From NCBI GenBank assembly GCA_903813345.2, contig CAIIXF020000001.1:61087885-61151884 (forward strand): a stretch of DNA of 64,000 nucleotides, written 5' to 3'. Source of the DNA: Owenia fusiformis. Lineage: Eukaryota; Annelida; Polychaeta; Sabellida; Oweniidae. How positions within the stretch are numbered: position 1 is the stretch's first letter; each line of letters starts with the position of its first letter. This document shows positions 1-13,562 of this stretch, in pieces. The notes under the pieces were generated by a model that did not search any database, was not told where the DNA came from, and saw nothing but the letters and a program-made list of their open reading frames with translations. A program made the translations under genes and the position numbers.

Positions 1-430
1 ATGCTATTCTTTATTAGTCTACTGTCATTTTACGATGTTCATGTAACACGGTACGAGTGCAAAGAATTGGTTAGCACAGCACACAGGAAAATAGTAAATA
101 CACTCTCTCCACACTAATCCTTAACATACCTCAACATTAGAACTGTCTATACAAAAAGGCAAAACAATACGTTAGCAAAATGATGTACTAGTTAGTAAGA
201 GCTGCATTTTTATGAAGTCATTTGTTGAGAATGTGATAGCCATCTGTATCATGGTTTAACAATTCTGTGAAATCAACTGTGGTAAAAATTAGTACAATTG
301 AATTCTGGGATGGGTATAATATATTTTTGAAAAATAAGATAAAAATGCGACCACAATGCAGCACTGCTTTAGTATGTTAATATGCTCGACAGTAACTTGA
401 ATATGCACGATGCTAATATCTGAATATTCC
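1..430. other. sequence downstream of the MAK-like kinase
   Basis: AT-rich sequence beyond the last coding exon of the minus-strand kinase, probably its 3' UTR or a final intron. If the exon at 435-567 is spliced rather than ended by its in-frame TAA, a short last exon would have to lie here or beyond the window edge; I could not find a convincing one. Confidence 0.4.
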
Positions 431-3400
431 TTACTTTGCAGCCCAGTCTGTTCTACCATGCACAGGGACCTGTGCAGCACCTATAGTTGGTCTCATACCA
501 GCTGAGTTCTTATTTAAGGCTAAAGGTGCTGGTTGTGCACGCTTCCAACTCCCTGCATTCCCGTAGTCTGAAAGAGAACACATGATGATGCAGATATTCC
601 ACTCAGTATAACACAGCAATAGGAGTCAGGCTGGGGAAATAGCTGTTGGGGGAAAAGGCTGTTGGGGGAAAAGGCTGTTGGGGGGTGTGGGGCACAGAGA
701 CTTTTAATGCAAAATTGATTGGCTTAGAATTATAGTGATATGATCATAATTTCAGGAATTTATATTTGTGTTATCTCTGTAGATGAACACCCATTGGGCA
801 ATGACATAGGAACATAGGAGGGAACAGTGGCCAAAGCCAGACATACACACAGAATTGGGCAATGAGGATGAAGTGATGGTAAAACATGCAATTGCAGAGC
901 TATTTGGAAACCAACAAAGTCAGAGCCAAGCAAGCCAAATAATTAATAGAAATAGACAAGCACATAGCCCATTTCCAACATCAGTGTTTTTTCTTAATTA
1001 AAAAGCTTTCTCATTGTTTTTTCACGTTGGTTAAACTTTGTGTGCTCTGATTACCATGGCAACTTAAGTGAAGTGCATGTAACTTACTTGTGTTTTTGTT
1101 GCCTGAGCCCATAAATGATGGCACATAGCCCGTAGCATTGGTTGCATTGCTGTATGTGGATCCTATAACACACAAACAATATCATAAGGCTCATTCAATT
1201 AATTATCAAGATATAAGTTCACTGGGATATGTTTCATCTTCAAATTGGAAATATTCCTCATTGTCTTTCCTCCTAAAATTGACATTGACGGACATAATAA
1301 ATTAAAGTAATTCAGTCATTATCACAACAAACAAGAACACCCAATGTTTCTTCTCATTATCAAACTACATCAATACAATGGTATATTGCAGAAATAGGGG
1401 CATGTACTAACCTAATGCAGGTTTATTTAAGCCGCCAAAGCCAGGCTTGCTGAGATTGGAGTAATGTGACCCGGCTGCACTTCCCTTTTGACCACTGCTA
1501 ATCCCTGGGAGATACCTGGCCTTGTTCATGTAGTGCTGCTTGGCAGAAGAGGCTGTAGAACGCCCTGAGCCCACCCGACCAGCACCTATCTTGTTCAGTG
1601 AGGATTTATTCATACTCCTGGAACACATAAAGCAAATATACAGGGTCATCATTAAGTTCTGGGAATTGGTCTGCCATTTCAAGATTTCTCAACCATTTGA
1701 GTTGAAATTTTCAGCAGGTGTACATTGATTGTATAATTCTGAATTGACAGAAAATGTTTCATATACATATCTCTTCTGCAATTTATTTTATTGTAATTAT
1801 AAAAAAAAGTAAAAGTGGTCCGCGGGTCAGCAAATTTTGACTGATATTAATCTGAAAATTTCCTGCCAAATATATTCATCTTGCCTAGATGGTTGCTTCA
1901 AACTACTTGTACTAGAGGCAGAACAGTACTCTTGAAATCATTTATTCAGAAGTATTTTTAATTGCTGAGAGGATCCTTTCATTTATAATTTCCATTAGTC
2001 TGGAAGCAAATGCGTTGTTAACCTAGTCCATAAAGACGTGTTCCAAACCTCCCTTTGGTATCCCTTGAAGATTTGCTCAAGTCGTTGAAATCAGTTTCTT
2101 ATCGGAATCAAACTTATGACCTCTCATATGATGCTTTAGCACCCCAAATGTAGTGAAGCCCAATGGTGCTTCATCTGTTGAATATTGTATGGTGAATGTG
2201 GGGCAGTTACAACTTGTGTGAACCCTAATTCTTCAAGTGTAGTATGGGCAGTTTCAGGAATGGGAAGGAGCATAGCCATAATGGAGGATAACTCCCTGCT
2301 ATTTTGAGTCATGATTGTGACTTTGGGAGTCTGACGAATGATAAGAAAATAGAGCAAAGTACACTCGTATATCACAATATAGAAGTTACTTTAGAAACAA
2401 AAATTAGGAGTACATGTACATGTATTTGAAAATATAAAAATCACAGAAATATCATAATAATATGTCCACCTAATAGGGATTAATTAATCATACTTTTGAA
2501 TCAAGCAAAATTGGAATTCATTTTATTTTACTTGACACGCTAAGCCATTTGTCATGTTGCTATAGTAACAATAATTATCCATTGTGACATCAGATGACAA
2601 TGAGACTGTTTTATCTGACCCAAAATCACAATCCCCATTTACCTTAAAAATTTCAAGTAAATTGGTTGAAAAATAATGAAATGACAGATAAATTCCCAGA
2701 ACTTAGAGATCACCCTGTATATGTTTTTCAAATATACCAAAAAGTTTCAATATGGGTACCAATCCATTACTATTTTTTTCATAATGGAACTTTTAATAAC
2801 TTCAATGATCACTTATATTTATTTTCAAAGTACAATGTTAAGAAGAACCACATAATGTAATATACTCACCCAAACAGGTCATCGTCTTTCTGATCTTTCT
2901 TCTTCATTGCATGTTGTTTCTTATTCATGGAGGACCCAAAATCAAAATCCTCCCAGTCGTCCCAGCTTTCATTTCCCCACCGCCTGCGTCCACTCTTCTT
3001 TGCAGACACCTTAGTTGGAAATAGATTGTCATTCTGAAATATAACACCATGCTTCAGGTCCAACTCTTTAGAAAACATGATTGCTGAGATTGCCCAATAG
3101 GCAAATCGAAATCGTTTTCCAAGTTCATTATTTTCAAGAGTGAAAAAAGATTACCATTGGAGGTCATGCAATTATTTCTTCCAAATATTATCAGGTCATT
3201 GTTTTTTAAGGATTCTCTTCATGTACATGGGAAACTTGGTCAAATATAAAATTGTGTACAATAACTGTAACCATGTATTTAAGAGTGGGGATCAACAACT
3301 TGTTATAATGTACGAGGGAGTAAATTCTGAAATGAAAACCTGCATACCTTTTTATTGTTCTGTGTTACTGTATTGTTTGTTGATATAGATGGCAGTATAC

Positions 3401-6400
3401 TGTTTGTTTTCTTTTCCTCTAATGGACTTGGTTGTCTAATTGTTTGTTTTTGCTCTACGGGTGGTGGTCGTGGCTGCAATTGCTGCTTTTGGGCAGGGGG
3501 AGGTCTCGTCACCTGCTGTTGTTGCTGTTGCTGTTGTTGGGCTCCTAGATTCACCCCAACAGCGAAGTATGGATACCTAAGTGCCTGCAAATATAAAATG
3601 GGATTGGGTCACACACCTAGAGCTGACACTCAATCAGAAAAAAAAAAGATTTTCAACTATGAAATGTTTAATTAAGTCATCCAACTTTTCATGGTTTAAT
3701 AACCAGAATCATGCTTGTTCAAAGCATCTCATGCTAATTTGGGTGAAGTATAAATATGATATCAACCTCACTTTGAATAGCTACTACTATTTAGGGTAAC
3801 ACTGTGCCACTTCCCCATTGCCATTGTCCACCACTATCCATATTTGGGGCAAATGGTGTCTAAATATACAGTAAACCTGTATATTTGAACACCTCTCTCT
3901 CAAATCCCTACATCTTTCAATGTGAACATTCCATCTTCCAATCACTCACAAATTAAAAATCTAGAAATGACAACACCTGTTAATCTGAACACTTATAGCT
4001 GTTCCATTGGAGTTCAGATTAGATAAGTTTTACTATTATACAATGCACCAACCTGTACAGTGGTTGGACGTTTCTTGGGATCCCAATTCATCATGTCTTT
4101 CATAATAGTTATACCATCATTGCTAGCATTAGGGATGATTGACTTGAGGTTAGTTGGCACACACTGAGGCCAACGGAAGTTCATAGCAGCAGCCAGTTGG
4201 TGACCTTCAGGCCACTCAGCCTAAGAAGCACAAAAATAGATATATGATATTGATATAACGTATCAATCAGTGTTTAAATTTAAGAAATTTTATTCTACAA
4301 GATATCAGGAAAAATATTCATTCAATGTATTAATCAGGCTTTGGCAAAATACCAAGGCTTAAAGGCTTAACCACTAGAAATTGCATTTTATTTAAAGCTT
4401 GAACAATGAATTGTTCTAAGAAAAATACATCTCATGTTTTTAACATTGACTCATTAACATTGATATAGAAATAAATGCTTATTATACTAAGTGAACTGCT
4501 TGGGTATCAAAGCATTAAAGACCCACCTTTGTTGGTGTGCCAAGCACTGAACACACTTTAAATATTTCATCTATTTCACTACTGCCAGGAAATAAAGGTC
4601 GTAGAGTGTAGAGTTCCGCCATAATGGCCCCTGCTGCCCATATGTCAATGGGAGAGTTATATGAGGTTGATCGTAGGAGTACTTCTGGTGCCCGATACCT
4701 GCAAGGCATACAACAAATATAGTTTTCTGAGTAAAACCTCTGTACAGGGAACACTCTCCATACTGGCCAATTTTTTTTGTAGAGGTGTGTTCCTTACAGT
4801 TAGTTCTTTTGAAAGTTGTTCCTTGTAGAGAGGTGTTCTTTACAGAGAAGTGTTCCCTAGATTAGGTTTTACTGTACTTGTTCTAGTTGTTAAAGGCCTG
4901 GTTAATGAAATACTGATGTGATTCAATCCGTACAAGCTGAGGCAACGTTATCCCATTCTTCAGTTTAAAAATGATTTTTCATTGTATTTGAACATTTGGA
5001 AAGTGTTAATCACACAAGAGATCAATATATGAGAATCACTAACCATCTGGTAGAGACATAATCTGTATAGGGTGGTTGTGATCGAATCTCTCGCGCCAGA
5101 CCCATGTCAGCTATCTTCACGAGATCTGGTCCATTGCACAATATATTCTCAGGTTTCATATCCCGGTGGAAGAACCCTGCAAAAAAGTAATAATATAGAG
5201 AAATCAACACTCTATTGATGGCAACATATATCATCTTGTCAAATGTTGAAGTTACACAACATATTCAGTTGTTTCATTAAAAAATCTTTGTAATGAAGGA
5301 TTTTTGAGGTATTTCAAAGGCATAATATCATTGATTGTGAAGCTTTTTGTCAAAATGATTTGTAATGAACCAATTTAATCCGGCTATGTAACAAGTACCA
5401 AAGTCAGAAAGTACCATGCTTAGCTATACAGATTTTGACTGAATAATATGATGTTATTTTAATTTTCTTTAACTCAGATGACATATTAGTATTATCGGTC
5501 ATGGATCGTATTAGTTCCTTAAAACCTTCATATCATATTACAGTGCATAATCATGTAGATTAGAAGAATGTTAAAGGGGTTTTCTGAAGCATAAAGCTCC
5601 CTTAGAATTATTCAATTATATGGGAAGTTATATTTTAGTGTCACAGTAACATTTTGTATTGTACATTAATGACAAATGTTCCTGTATCACGTCAGCTTAG
5701 AGCTGATTAACTACTTTTACTAATGCTTTAAAGGAAATGGAATCATTGTAGAATGTAGAAGTGATTTCCTGAGGTATTTATTGATTATAACATCTACTAT
5801 TACTGGGTGTTGTATTGGATTAAACAGCAGCTGTAGAAGAAGGCTTTCATTTGCATGAGAACATTTCAGTTCATCTACCCAAGAGGGAGAATATCCTTAT
5901 CTTTACATGGAGATAAGTCCATATAAGAAATCTGGGGTATTTCCTCCCTTTCATAAACCCAATGCTACATCTCTATATTTCATTTAATGTTACATATTTT
6001 CACGTTATGGGGAGAAACAATTAAATTTATTTTTAACCTGGTAATGTTTGAAATATTATTTTGTATTTCCATAGATATCAATTGCATTTAAGCCCTTTCC
6101 GCTGATTTACCAGTTTTTATGACTTTTTGAATCTCCCACCATTGTCATTTGCAACTCAACCCTAAATTGCCCCGGGAGCGTTTTTAGTCCAGTGTAATTA
6201 AAACTCTGGGCATGCTCAGTAGTTCAGTCAAAATTTATTTTAATCATTTCTTAATTTTTCCAGCTTTAATCGATCAATAAACAAGTTTATGAACAATGAA
6301 ACATTTCAACTTTAGTTAATTACGATGCCTAGATAGACAATCAATGCCTAGACACCCAGGACTGCGGATAGGATAGTAAATATCCCGGCTGAAAGTGACA

Positions 6401-9400
6401 TTGAAACTGATGATGAATCGGATCTTTTGGAAGCTTTGTCATCATCAGAGTTAGAGGAATATTCTGACTCAAATTCTGATTCTGACTTTCTGAAAAAAAA
6501 TCGCTGGCGTTTCTAGTTATTATTTTTATTTTAACCCTTGTCAGTCTAATAACAGGACAGGGGGTATATCTTTTTATACTCTAAACAGATAATTCAATTT
6601 CCTTTCCAAAAATGTATAGTTTTTTTACTATGTTCTGACCAATATCAGAGTTATGATTTTTTAAAGATGACAATTGTCATTTTTCGCACATTTTTCAGGA
6701 TTAACTTCAGCAGAAAAGAGTTAATGTGTGAGCATTTTATAATTGAATAAGTTAATATATGATTATGTAATAACTTACCATGTTTATGCATAAATGCTAA
6801 GCCCTGCATTATCTGGTACATTATATTCCTAATCAGTGACTCTTGCATCAACTTATCCCTGGAAAATAACATCAACGTATTGACTATGATGTCAATCAAA
6901 ATTTAAGAATGAAATTCAGGGGGTAGAGTCATTCAATGCCATTCTAAGTAAGTATTGTGGTTTAAACAATCATTCGTCTCATTGGCTAGTGTATTACACT
7001 CTGACTGCGACTGAGAGGTTCATCACTCATTCAAAGAGTGTGGGACTAAGTTGACCACTCCTACAAAGGGTATGTTTGAAAACAAATTCCAATACATAAA
7101 GATTAATTAATAATGACAAACAAAATGTTGACAAATTGTCATTACAATGAATCAGTGACAAACAAATGGAACTGGACAACAAAAGGAGATCATCATCATA
7201 AACAAATATGATGACTACATAAACAAATATGATGACTACATAAACAAATATGATGACTACATAAACAAATACAAAGACCACTCTAAACCTTTGCTCAAAT
7301 TTCTCCCATCAATGATATACCCAACAAGATAACTTTCCTCTATGTCAATATTATATTTTCATCAGATCCCTGATAAGTTTTCTAATCAAATACCTATCTA
7401 TCCGTGAATGTGTATTTGCTAGGAGCAACACAGCCAGGTATTGATTCATACCTGTATAGCAATTCCACAAGGACAGTTATCATGAATTATTGAATGAAAT
7501 ACAGTAGGGGCAACAACATGAGTACTGAAACACAAACATTTCTTATTAATTCTATTGCACTGGTTTATCCTTTTGGTAATAAGAACAAGTTTTCTAATGA
7601 AATACCAAATAAGATAAGTATGTGTATAATGAATAACCTGGGGGCTACAGCTTTCAAAGATTACTCAAAGGAATCCAGTGAAACAAAAACATTTTTTCTA
7701 TAAATGATACTTTGATCACCATGTCTCCAAGGTAACAGAGGGGTAGACTTTTCAAGTGTTCCTAAGGCTAATCAGCTACAGGGCTGGTCAATCTAACGTA
7801 AATAAGTTATGGGCAGAATCAATACAAAACAAGTTGTATCCAAGGTAAAAATGGAGCCTGAAATGCTAAGTATTGTGTTCGCGAGACGGTCTTCTATGGT
7901 CAGTACACTACAGACCACATATAAATTGATAGATTATAACTTTACAATATTGTTGGAAATATAATTCATCAATGAGCACAAACTGACTCAAGACTTTAAT
8001 ATTCATTAAGCAAAAATTATTAATTAATGAATCAAGATCCAGCTTTCATATCCAGATATCATCAAATAACTAATACAAAAAGCAAATACATTGCTGATGC
8101 AAATCAGAGAGCAGATGGTGTATTTATACATGGACATAAACGAACAGTTCTCCATCTTATTGAATCTCAGTTCATTCAACTTACTTTACATATTAATTTA
8201 CAATTTATATATATGTCAATGAAACCATATGGATCAATAATATTTTAGTCCAATGCTTTACGAACAATTCAACATTACTATGACTACACATTGACAATAA
8301 ATATTACCACAACTACATATTGACTACAAATATTATGACTACCATACATGACTACTACGTACCTATCTTTCATCATTTGATATAAATTTTCTTTCATAAA
8401 TTCAAAGACGAAGTATAGATGGTCGTTTTCCCTGATCACTTCTTTTAGTTTGACTATATTTATGTGGTTCAGCTTTCGCAGAGACTGGAAGTAGAAAGAT
8501 GTTAGAAAATCACAAACATATTCATAAGTATTTTAAGCCACACTGTGTCTTTTAAGGTAGATCCGCATGTTGAGTACTTTCATGATTACAATTACCCGTA
8601 CCAAATGAAATGGATTACTTTTCAAGATTTTAATAGCGTTAGAATTATGACATTGCCCCAAAATCATTTTTTCAATTTTGTCTGAAACTGTGGAACTACC
8701 TCTAACCTCTATCACCAAAATCATGGCAGAGTACCTAAAATGGGCAATAACAGTTGAAGTGAAATGGGAGGCAATTCCCATCATGAATAACACCAATAGT
8801 AGAATTGGATTACATAATCATTGTCATAATAATAATACTCCTTATAATCATTGTCAACAAATGAAGGGAAAAGCCCATTAAATGAAACCCTACGTGATAA
8901 TCACAGGCAAACGTTACACTTAGGCACAATCAACTCCCTTTGTTCGGTTAAAAGAGCCTATCGACCTAATATTGACGTTTAACTCTAACTGATTGTTAAG
9001 TTTAAACTCTGATCCTGTATAACAATATTATCAAACATTTTGTGGCAACCATTGACTATTTACAAGTAATTTACTCGCTCTGACAACGCACTCTATTAAT
9101 GCACTTCAAAAGAAAGTAATTTTTTATTAAAACATATGCTGCACTGGAATATTGACACAATATAGAATTCTGACATGTTTGTTTGCTCTAAGCTTTATAA
9201 AGCTTCAATTTTTTTTATCAATACAGAGTTTGAATAACAGTAGTTTGAACGAAATCAACACAACGTGGTAATAAATCAATAGACCTATATGCTATTATCA
9301 CTTTCAACTTCCATCAATTGACGCAGTACATGTAATTAATCAATTAATCAGTTATCATGCCAATAAGAAATAAAACATAAATATTGCAATAAACAATACC

Positions 9401-10967
9401 CTGAATGAAGTTTTTTGTATTGTGTGATATCAATCAGTCAATCAGAAAACAACTTGGGGATAAATGTAACAATGATTTATTTATGTATGAAAACGATGCA
9501 TTAGAGACAATGCTCTTCCAGCAAGTATACTCTCTCTTTGCCATCTATAATTGTTGTTTCAGGGATAAATGATGTGTAACCTGGTAATTTAGGGATAGAA
9601 AAAATGTGAGAGTTGGCAATTCAGGGATATAAGTGGGTGAAGGGTGGTTATTCAGGGATAAAAGTGAGTGTGAGGTTGTAATTGATGGATAGCTAGAAAT
9701 ATGTACTGGGCTAGGTTGGTAATTCAGGAAAAGAATTGTGTTTCGGGTGGTAGTTTAAGGATGGGTGGTAATTCAGGAATACAAATGAGTGTAGGGTGGT
9801 AATTCAGGGATAAAAGTGAGTGTATGGTGATAGCTCAGGGATATAAGTGACTGAAGTGAGTGTAGGAGGTAATTCCAGAAGAGTACAGAGGAAGGTAATT
9901 CAGGGATTTCATTCCAGATTTATCACCTGAATTAATTTGCCAGATAAAAGGATATCAGTAAACCAATTTTACAATTATCTTTTCCAATTACATTTATGCA
10001 AATAATACATTGATGATATTGATAATAGTAATCTGCATGAATTTAGAATTTTTCAAAATGAGAAGATGAAAAACTAATTACAGCATTACAAAACAGTTTT
10101 CATTACTTAAGTGTTGCTGTACAATGCACTGGTATTCTTGATGTATTTATAACACTTCTTAATATCAGGGGTACCAATTAAATATATGAAATCATATAAA
10201 TCATCATTGAAAGCAAACATAAATTCACATTTTCCAACTGGACATAGCCATTAGTGGTAATAGAATTCTAGTTAAACATAAAAGATTAAATTAAATATGT
10301 TTATCTGAATAGCAAATGAAACAATTTGGATTTCAGGGTATAAAAGTATAAAATATGACATGTTACCTTAACTTCTCGTAGATTTAGGCACTCTTCCCAA
10401 GAATAATATTTCTTCTTCATTCTGAAATACAAATTCATTATGATCATTAGCACATTGAATAAAGATGCAATTAAGGGATTCTTTTAAGAACCAGATACTC
10501 AGTAAAAAGAATAAATATGTATTGAATTGTATAAACTTGAAAAATCAGTGATGTCACAAATACCCGATTTTGTTCCGGCTCATGGAAATAGGCTCTCAAG
10601 TTGAAACAAATGACACCTCTAGAAAAAATGTATTGACTGGGACAAAATTGTATTAGACTGGACTTAGTCAATTCTGTCAATTAAGTATTTTCCCTCAGAA
10701 TAAAATCTGTATTAAACTCTTACCGGTGATTAACCGTCTTGTATATTTCACATTGACATCCAGTTATTTTTGGGAATTTCTATTCTCTCCCTCATGTTTT
10801 CTGTTGGAACTAGAAAATATTTAATTTCTAATGACACAAAACTGCTTATGAGATGAAGATACTTACTTTTTTATGGCAACTTTTTCTCCCATATCGACTG
10901 TGGTCGCAAGCAGCACGCTGCCGTATGTACCATCTCCCAACTGTTTTGACACTTGGTAGCGATTCAT
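431..10967 (-). CDS. MAK: MAK/CILK1-type serine/threonine kinase
   Basis: Ciliary RCK-family protein kinase, about 549 aa if the in-frame TAA is the end. Coding exons in transcript order: 10867-10967, 10367-10421, 8363-8484, 6779-6858, 5044-5176, 4527-4698, 4053-4220, 3348-3584, 2870-3033, 1412-1617, 1088-1162, 431-567; phases join without a break. Visible motifs: glycine loop GDGTYGSV (11-18), VAIKK with catalytic Lys33, HRDMKPEN (123-130), activation motif TDY (157-159), YRAPE, and WDPKKRP closing the kinase lobe. The tail has a nine-glutamine run (293-301), a WDDWEDFDF stretch and an end GRTDWAAK, which resembles the GR-DW end of vertebrate MAK and ICK. The magnesium motif reads DMG instead of the DFG usual in this family. 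In other animals the family controls cilium length and intraflagellar transport. MAK and CILK1 cannot be separated here. A donor overlaps the stop (GCAAA|GTAAGG), so the end could be a few residues longer. Confidence 0.93.
3867..4036. mobile_element. pogo/Tigger-like MITE, copy 1
   Basis: Lies in the kinase intron between exons 4053-4220 and 3348-3584. Begins TACAGTAAACCTGT and ends with an inverted counterpart around AGATAAGTTTTACTA. The inner motif pair, aatctgaacac and gttcagatta, is the signature of a family repeated elsewhere in this window. The CAGTRAAACC ends and TA flanks resemble Tigger/pogo termini; family assignment is inference. Confidence 0.55.
4728..4876. mobile_element. pogo/Tigger-like MITE, related copy
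   Basis: Starts near GAGTAAAACCTCTGTACAG and ends near GATTAGGTTTTACTGTA, giving imperfect terminal inverted repeats. The interior repeats gagaggtgttc motifs. It sits immediately upstream (in transcript order) of kinase exon 4527-4698, about 30 bp from that exon's 3' splice site. Confidence 0.5.
6092..6720. mobile_element. degenerate piggyBac-like element
   Basis: Flanked on both sides by TTAA (6088-6091 and 6721-6724). The left end GCCCTTTCCGCTGA matches the inverted right end CTCTTTTCTGCTGA at 11 of 14 positions. At 6391-6519 (+) an open stretch encodes a Ser/Asp/Glu-rich peptide (for example [20 protein letters not shown]), like the acidic N-terminus of piggyBac transposases, before a stop. 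TTAA target sites are characteristic of piggyBac. No catalytic part remains. Located in the kinase intron between 5177 and 6778. Confidence 0.55.
7196..7270. repeat. 20-bp tandem repeat, about four copies
   Basis: Unit close to aaacaaatatgatgactacat repeated head to tail with almost no divergence, in the kinase intron between exons 6779-6858 and 8363-8484. It is far from either splice site. No function seen. Confidence 0.85.
9560..9920. repeat. degenerate about 33-bp tandem repeat
   Basis: Repeated phrases such as gggtggtaattcagggata and aaagtgagtgt alternate about ten times with substitutions and indels, in the kinase intron between 8484 and 10367. An old minisatellite; no coding signal. 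Confidence 0.7.
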
Positions 10968-10999
10968 TGTGATTTGGTTAAATGTTTATTGCAGTAGTT

Positions 11000-13560
11000 C
11001 TTGTAATAATATTTAATATCCAAAATATTCCTTTTAGTTTTGACTGTAAGTAAATTTGGAAGAACCAAAATCTGATCTTACATTATTAGTTCTTATATTA
11101 GTACATCCAGGTCTATCCATGTTTCTCATTTTGGTGTCATTATATTTGATTAAATTTCTTGTAGAGTTCCGCTTATATATTGTTATCCTGAAAGCATAAT
11201 TTTAAGATGATAATTATGGTACTACAATTGTCTAAAATGACACACACATGGAGTGATACAATTCTTCAGCACCTCTTGTCTGAAGTAGCTTAAAAATAAA
11301 TTCATTGACTGGATTGGTTCAAGAAGAAAGCAAGATAAAAGCGGGTAAAATGATGCAGAGCACATATTTGAAGGCCATAAGTACAAGCTCTTTTTTAATT
11401 GGGCAATAGTATATTTCATGATTCAATAGTTTTTTAAATTAGCAATTTGAATTATTTGATATCATATCATGAATTCATTTCAATATCCGAAATTTAGAGC
11501 TAGTCTAGACACAAAAAACAACTGATAATTTATCTCATAGATGATCAAAAGTTTCAATTTTCAGCGAGAGTCATCAATCCCACCCTGACAAAGACTCACA
11601 GCATTCAGCTCTGAATTGAATCTCCAATCAAATAACGACCAAATCATAAGTGTACTTTATATGGCCCCATCAATCATGTGAAACCTAGACCATAGAGGCC
11701 CTTAGGTTTACCATGTTGGTATGGATGTTGATATGGAATATGTATGACAACAACAGGCACCAGAGCAGATAGGTTAGCAGAATCGACTGAAATGAAAATA
11801 AACCCTCACTCCTTGACACAAGAGAGAGGTGTGGAATGAGGATGGGTGGGGTGAATGATCATTCGCAGTGTTGTCATTAACAGCCGGTCCACTGGTCATT
11901 ATCTGGTTACTTTTGATACGGACCAGTTGATTTTTTCACTAGGTATAGAAAAATAACATTGCAACTGGTCCGTAATATCATTTTGACCAGCAGGTTTCAG
12001 CCCCTTAGTGTCTACACTGATCATTCGGTCAATCACTTATGAGACCCACAAAAAACAATTCTACTTTCTGTGCCGGTGCCTGTGAATGTTTCCCTGGTTA
12101 TTAAACCAATACACTCATTTGAATATCATCAAGACGCTTCCCTTGTACTTGATATTCAGTATATTTTCATGTTTTCAATGTTGATAGGACAGGTTCTAAT
12201 TTTTCGAAAAAACTCTCGATTTAGACCTAAATTTCAATGAAACTGATAGTCGCAAAATTGTGTCCATGTGACTTTATGACATCTTCGATCTCTCTTCTAT
12301 GATTATTTAAAATAAAATTAAAGTAATCAAGACTGACAAAGCAAAGAACATCGGATAAACATTGACACCTTCATGTCATTTTACATGGAGATGACCGGCC
12401 GCCATCTTTGAAATTGAAAGAAACTTCATACAACTTTGAAAGTAATTTAACACCCTTTCTAGACGACCTGCAATTAAATGAGTTTGCGTCAGTGTGCATT
12501 GATACATATTTATTGTAAAAAACAACAATTCATGATAATCGATCAGTGATTCACATGAGAATGTGACTTTTTAGTGTAAAGAGTAACTCACCTCGTCCAT
12601 GTTTTGGAATGTTTTCCTCATTTGCATATTGGGAACCATGACGTCACATTTCTCCCACAATGCATTTCAATATTAGTTTGCACCTTGTTTTATAGATGTC
12701 AGGACCAGACAAATGTACCACTAAACGAAACGTGTGCATATTCAGGACAAGGAAAGAAAAATGACTCTTGAAACATACATGATCCCTACCTTTATTCAGT
12801 TTTAATTTAATAGTACAGATTGGAAAACATAACAGGCTTGAAGCCTCCAATCATCCTAAACCTGATGATGATACAGACAGTGTATATGTCTGTATATCTG
12901 TATATGGTTTAGGTGCATTCATCCGCCTCTGGGCCTTTATTTATATCTGAGATTTGTCAGTGACCCTATCAAAAGTCCGATAGTCTATATATGGTTTTAC
13001 TAATAAAAGTCATTATATACCATTATACCGTATGATCATCATTGTGATTCATCATCCTCATCATGTCATTTTAGTGATTTCGTCTAATTATCAGTTTATT
13101 TTGATAATCTGTTCATCAATATGTATTGAAATTACTGAACACACCCTTCTACAGTCTTTAACGAAGACAGCCAGATGGATGTGTTCAGTAATATTGAAAT
13201 GTAATGTCCAGATAAAATGTTTTGGAGGGAAGAGTATGGAGGTTAGATTGTGCATGAAATTATTGCTTTTGATATTCAGTTTGTTTTCATCTACCTTTGC
13301 AATAACATGTCTCTTTATCTTGCTGTGTTACAATGCAATGCAATGTATAATGCAGCTTCGATCTTTTGGTTGCACAGAACATTAGAGTATGCCCGAATAT
13401 GGGTTTCCAGACAAGCAAAGACATTTTGTTTTAATCCTTTTTAACTGGATGGTTCGGTCTGTTTCAAATTAAATGTGATAAACTGCATTCTTTTAAATCT
13501 TCAATTTGAAATTTTATTCCATAGTCATAATAAATACATTGTAAACACAAATATTGAGAA
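11000..13560. other. region upstream of the kinase; candidate promoter and 5' UTR
   Basis: No convincing coding exon. On the minus strand a YY1-type motif (CAAAGATGGCGGCC, 12397-12410) is in sense orientation for the kinase and may mark its transcription start, with a 5' UTR exon spliced to the exon holding the start codon. A separate ATGGACGAG followed by a GTGAGT donor (about 12588-12600, minus) could be an alternative 5' exon. Open frames at 12644-12850 and 13032-13444 show no family resemblance and are treated as chance. Confidence 0.4.
11866..12019. mobile_element. 154-bp hAT-type MITE with perfect 8-bp target duplication
   Basis: The 8-mer atcattcg occurs at 11858-11865 and 12020-12027, directly flanking ends that begin CAGTGTTG and finish CTACACTG. 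An 8-bp target duplication and short CAGTG/CACTG ends are typical of hAT elements. The interior holds inverted ggtccactggtc/gaccag motifs. Non-autonomous; the perfect duplication suggests fairly recent insertion. Confidence 0.8.
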
Positions 13561-13562
13561 CA

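Noticed and set aside
3355-3675. Plus-strand frame with a long cysteine run
   Set aside because: It is the antisense shadow of the kinase exon that encodes polyglutamine; the CTG/TTG run reads as Cys in this frame.
13032-13444. Two overlapping plus-strand frames of 64 and 117 codons
   Set aside because: Hydrophobic, low-complexity translations of AT-rich DNA, with no family resemblance, no splice structure and no neighbours on that strand.
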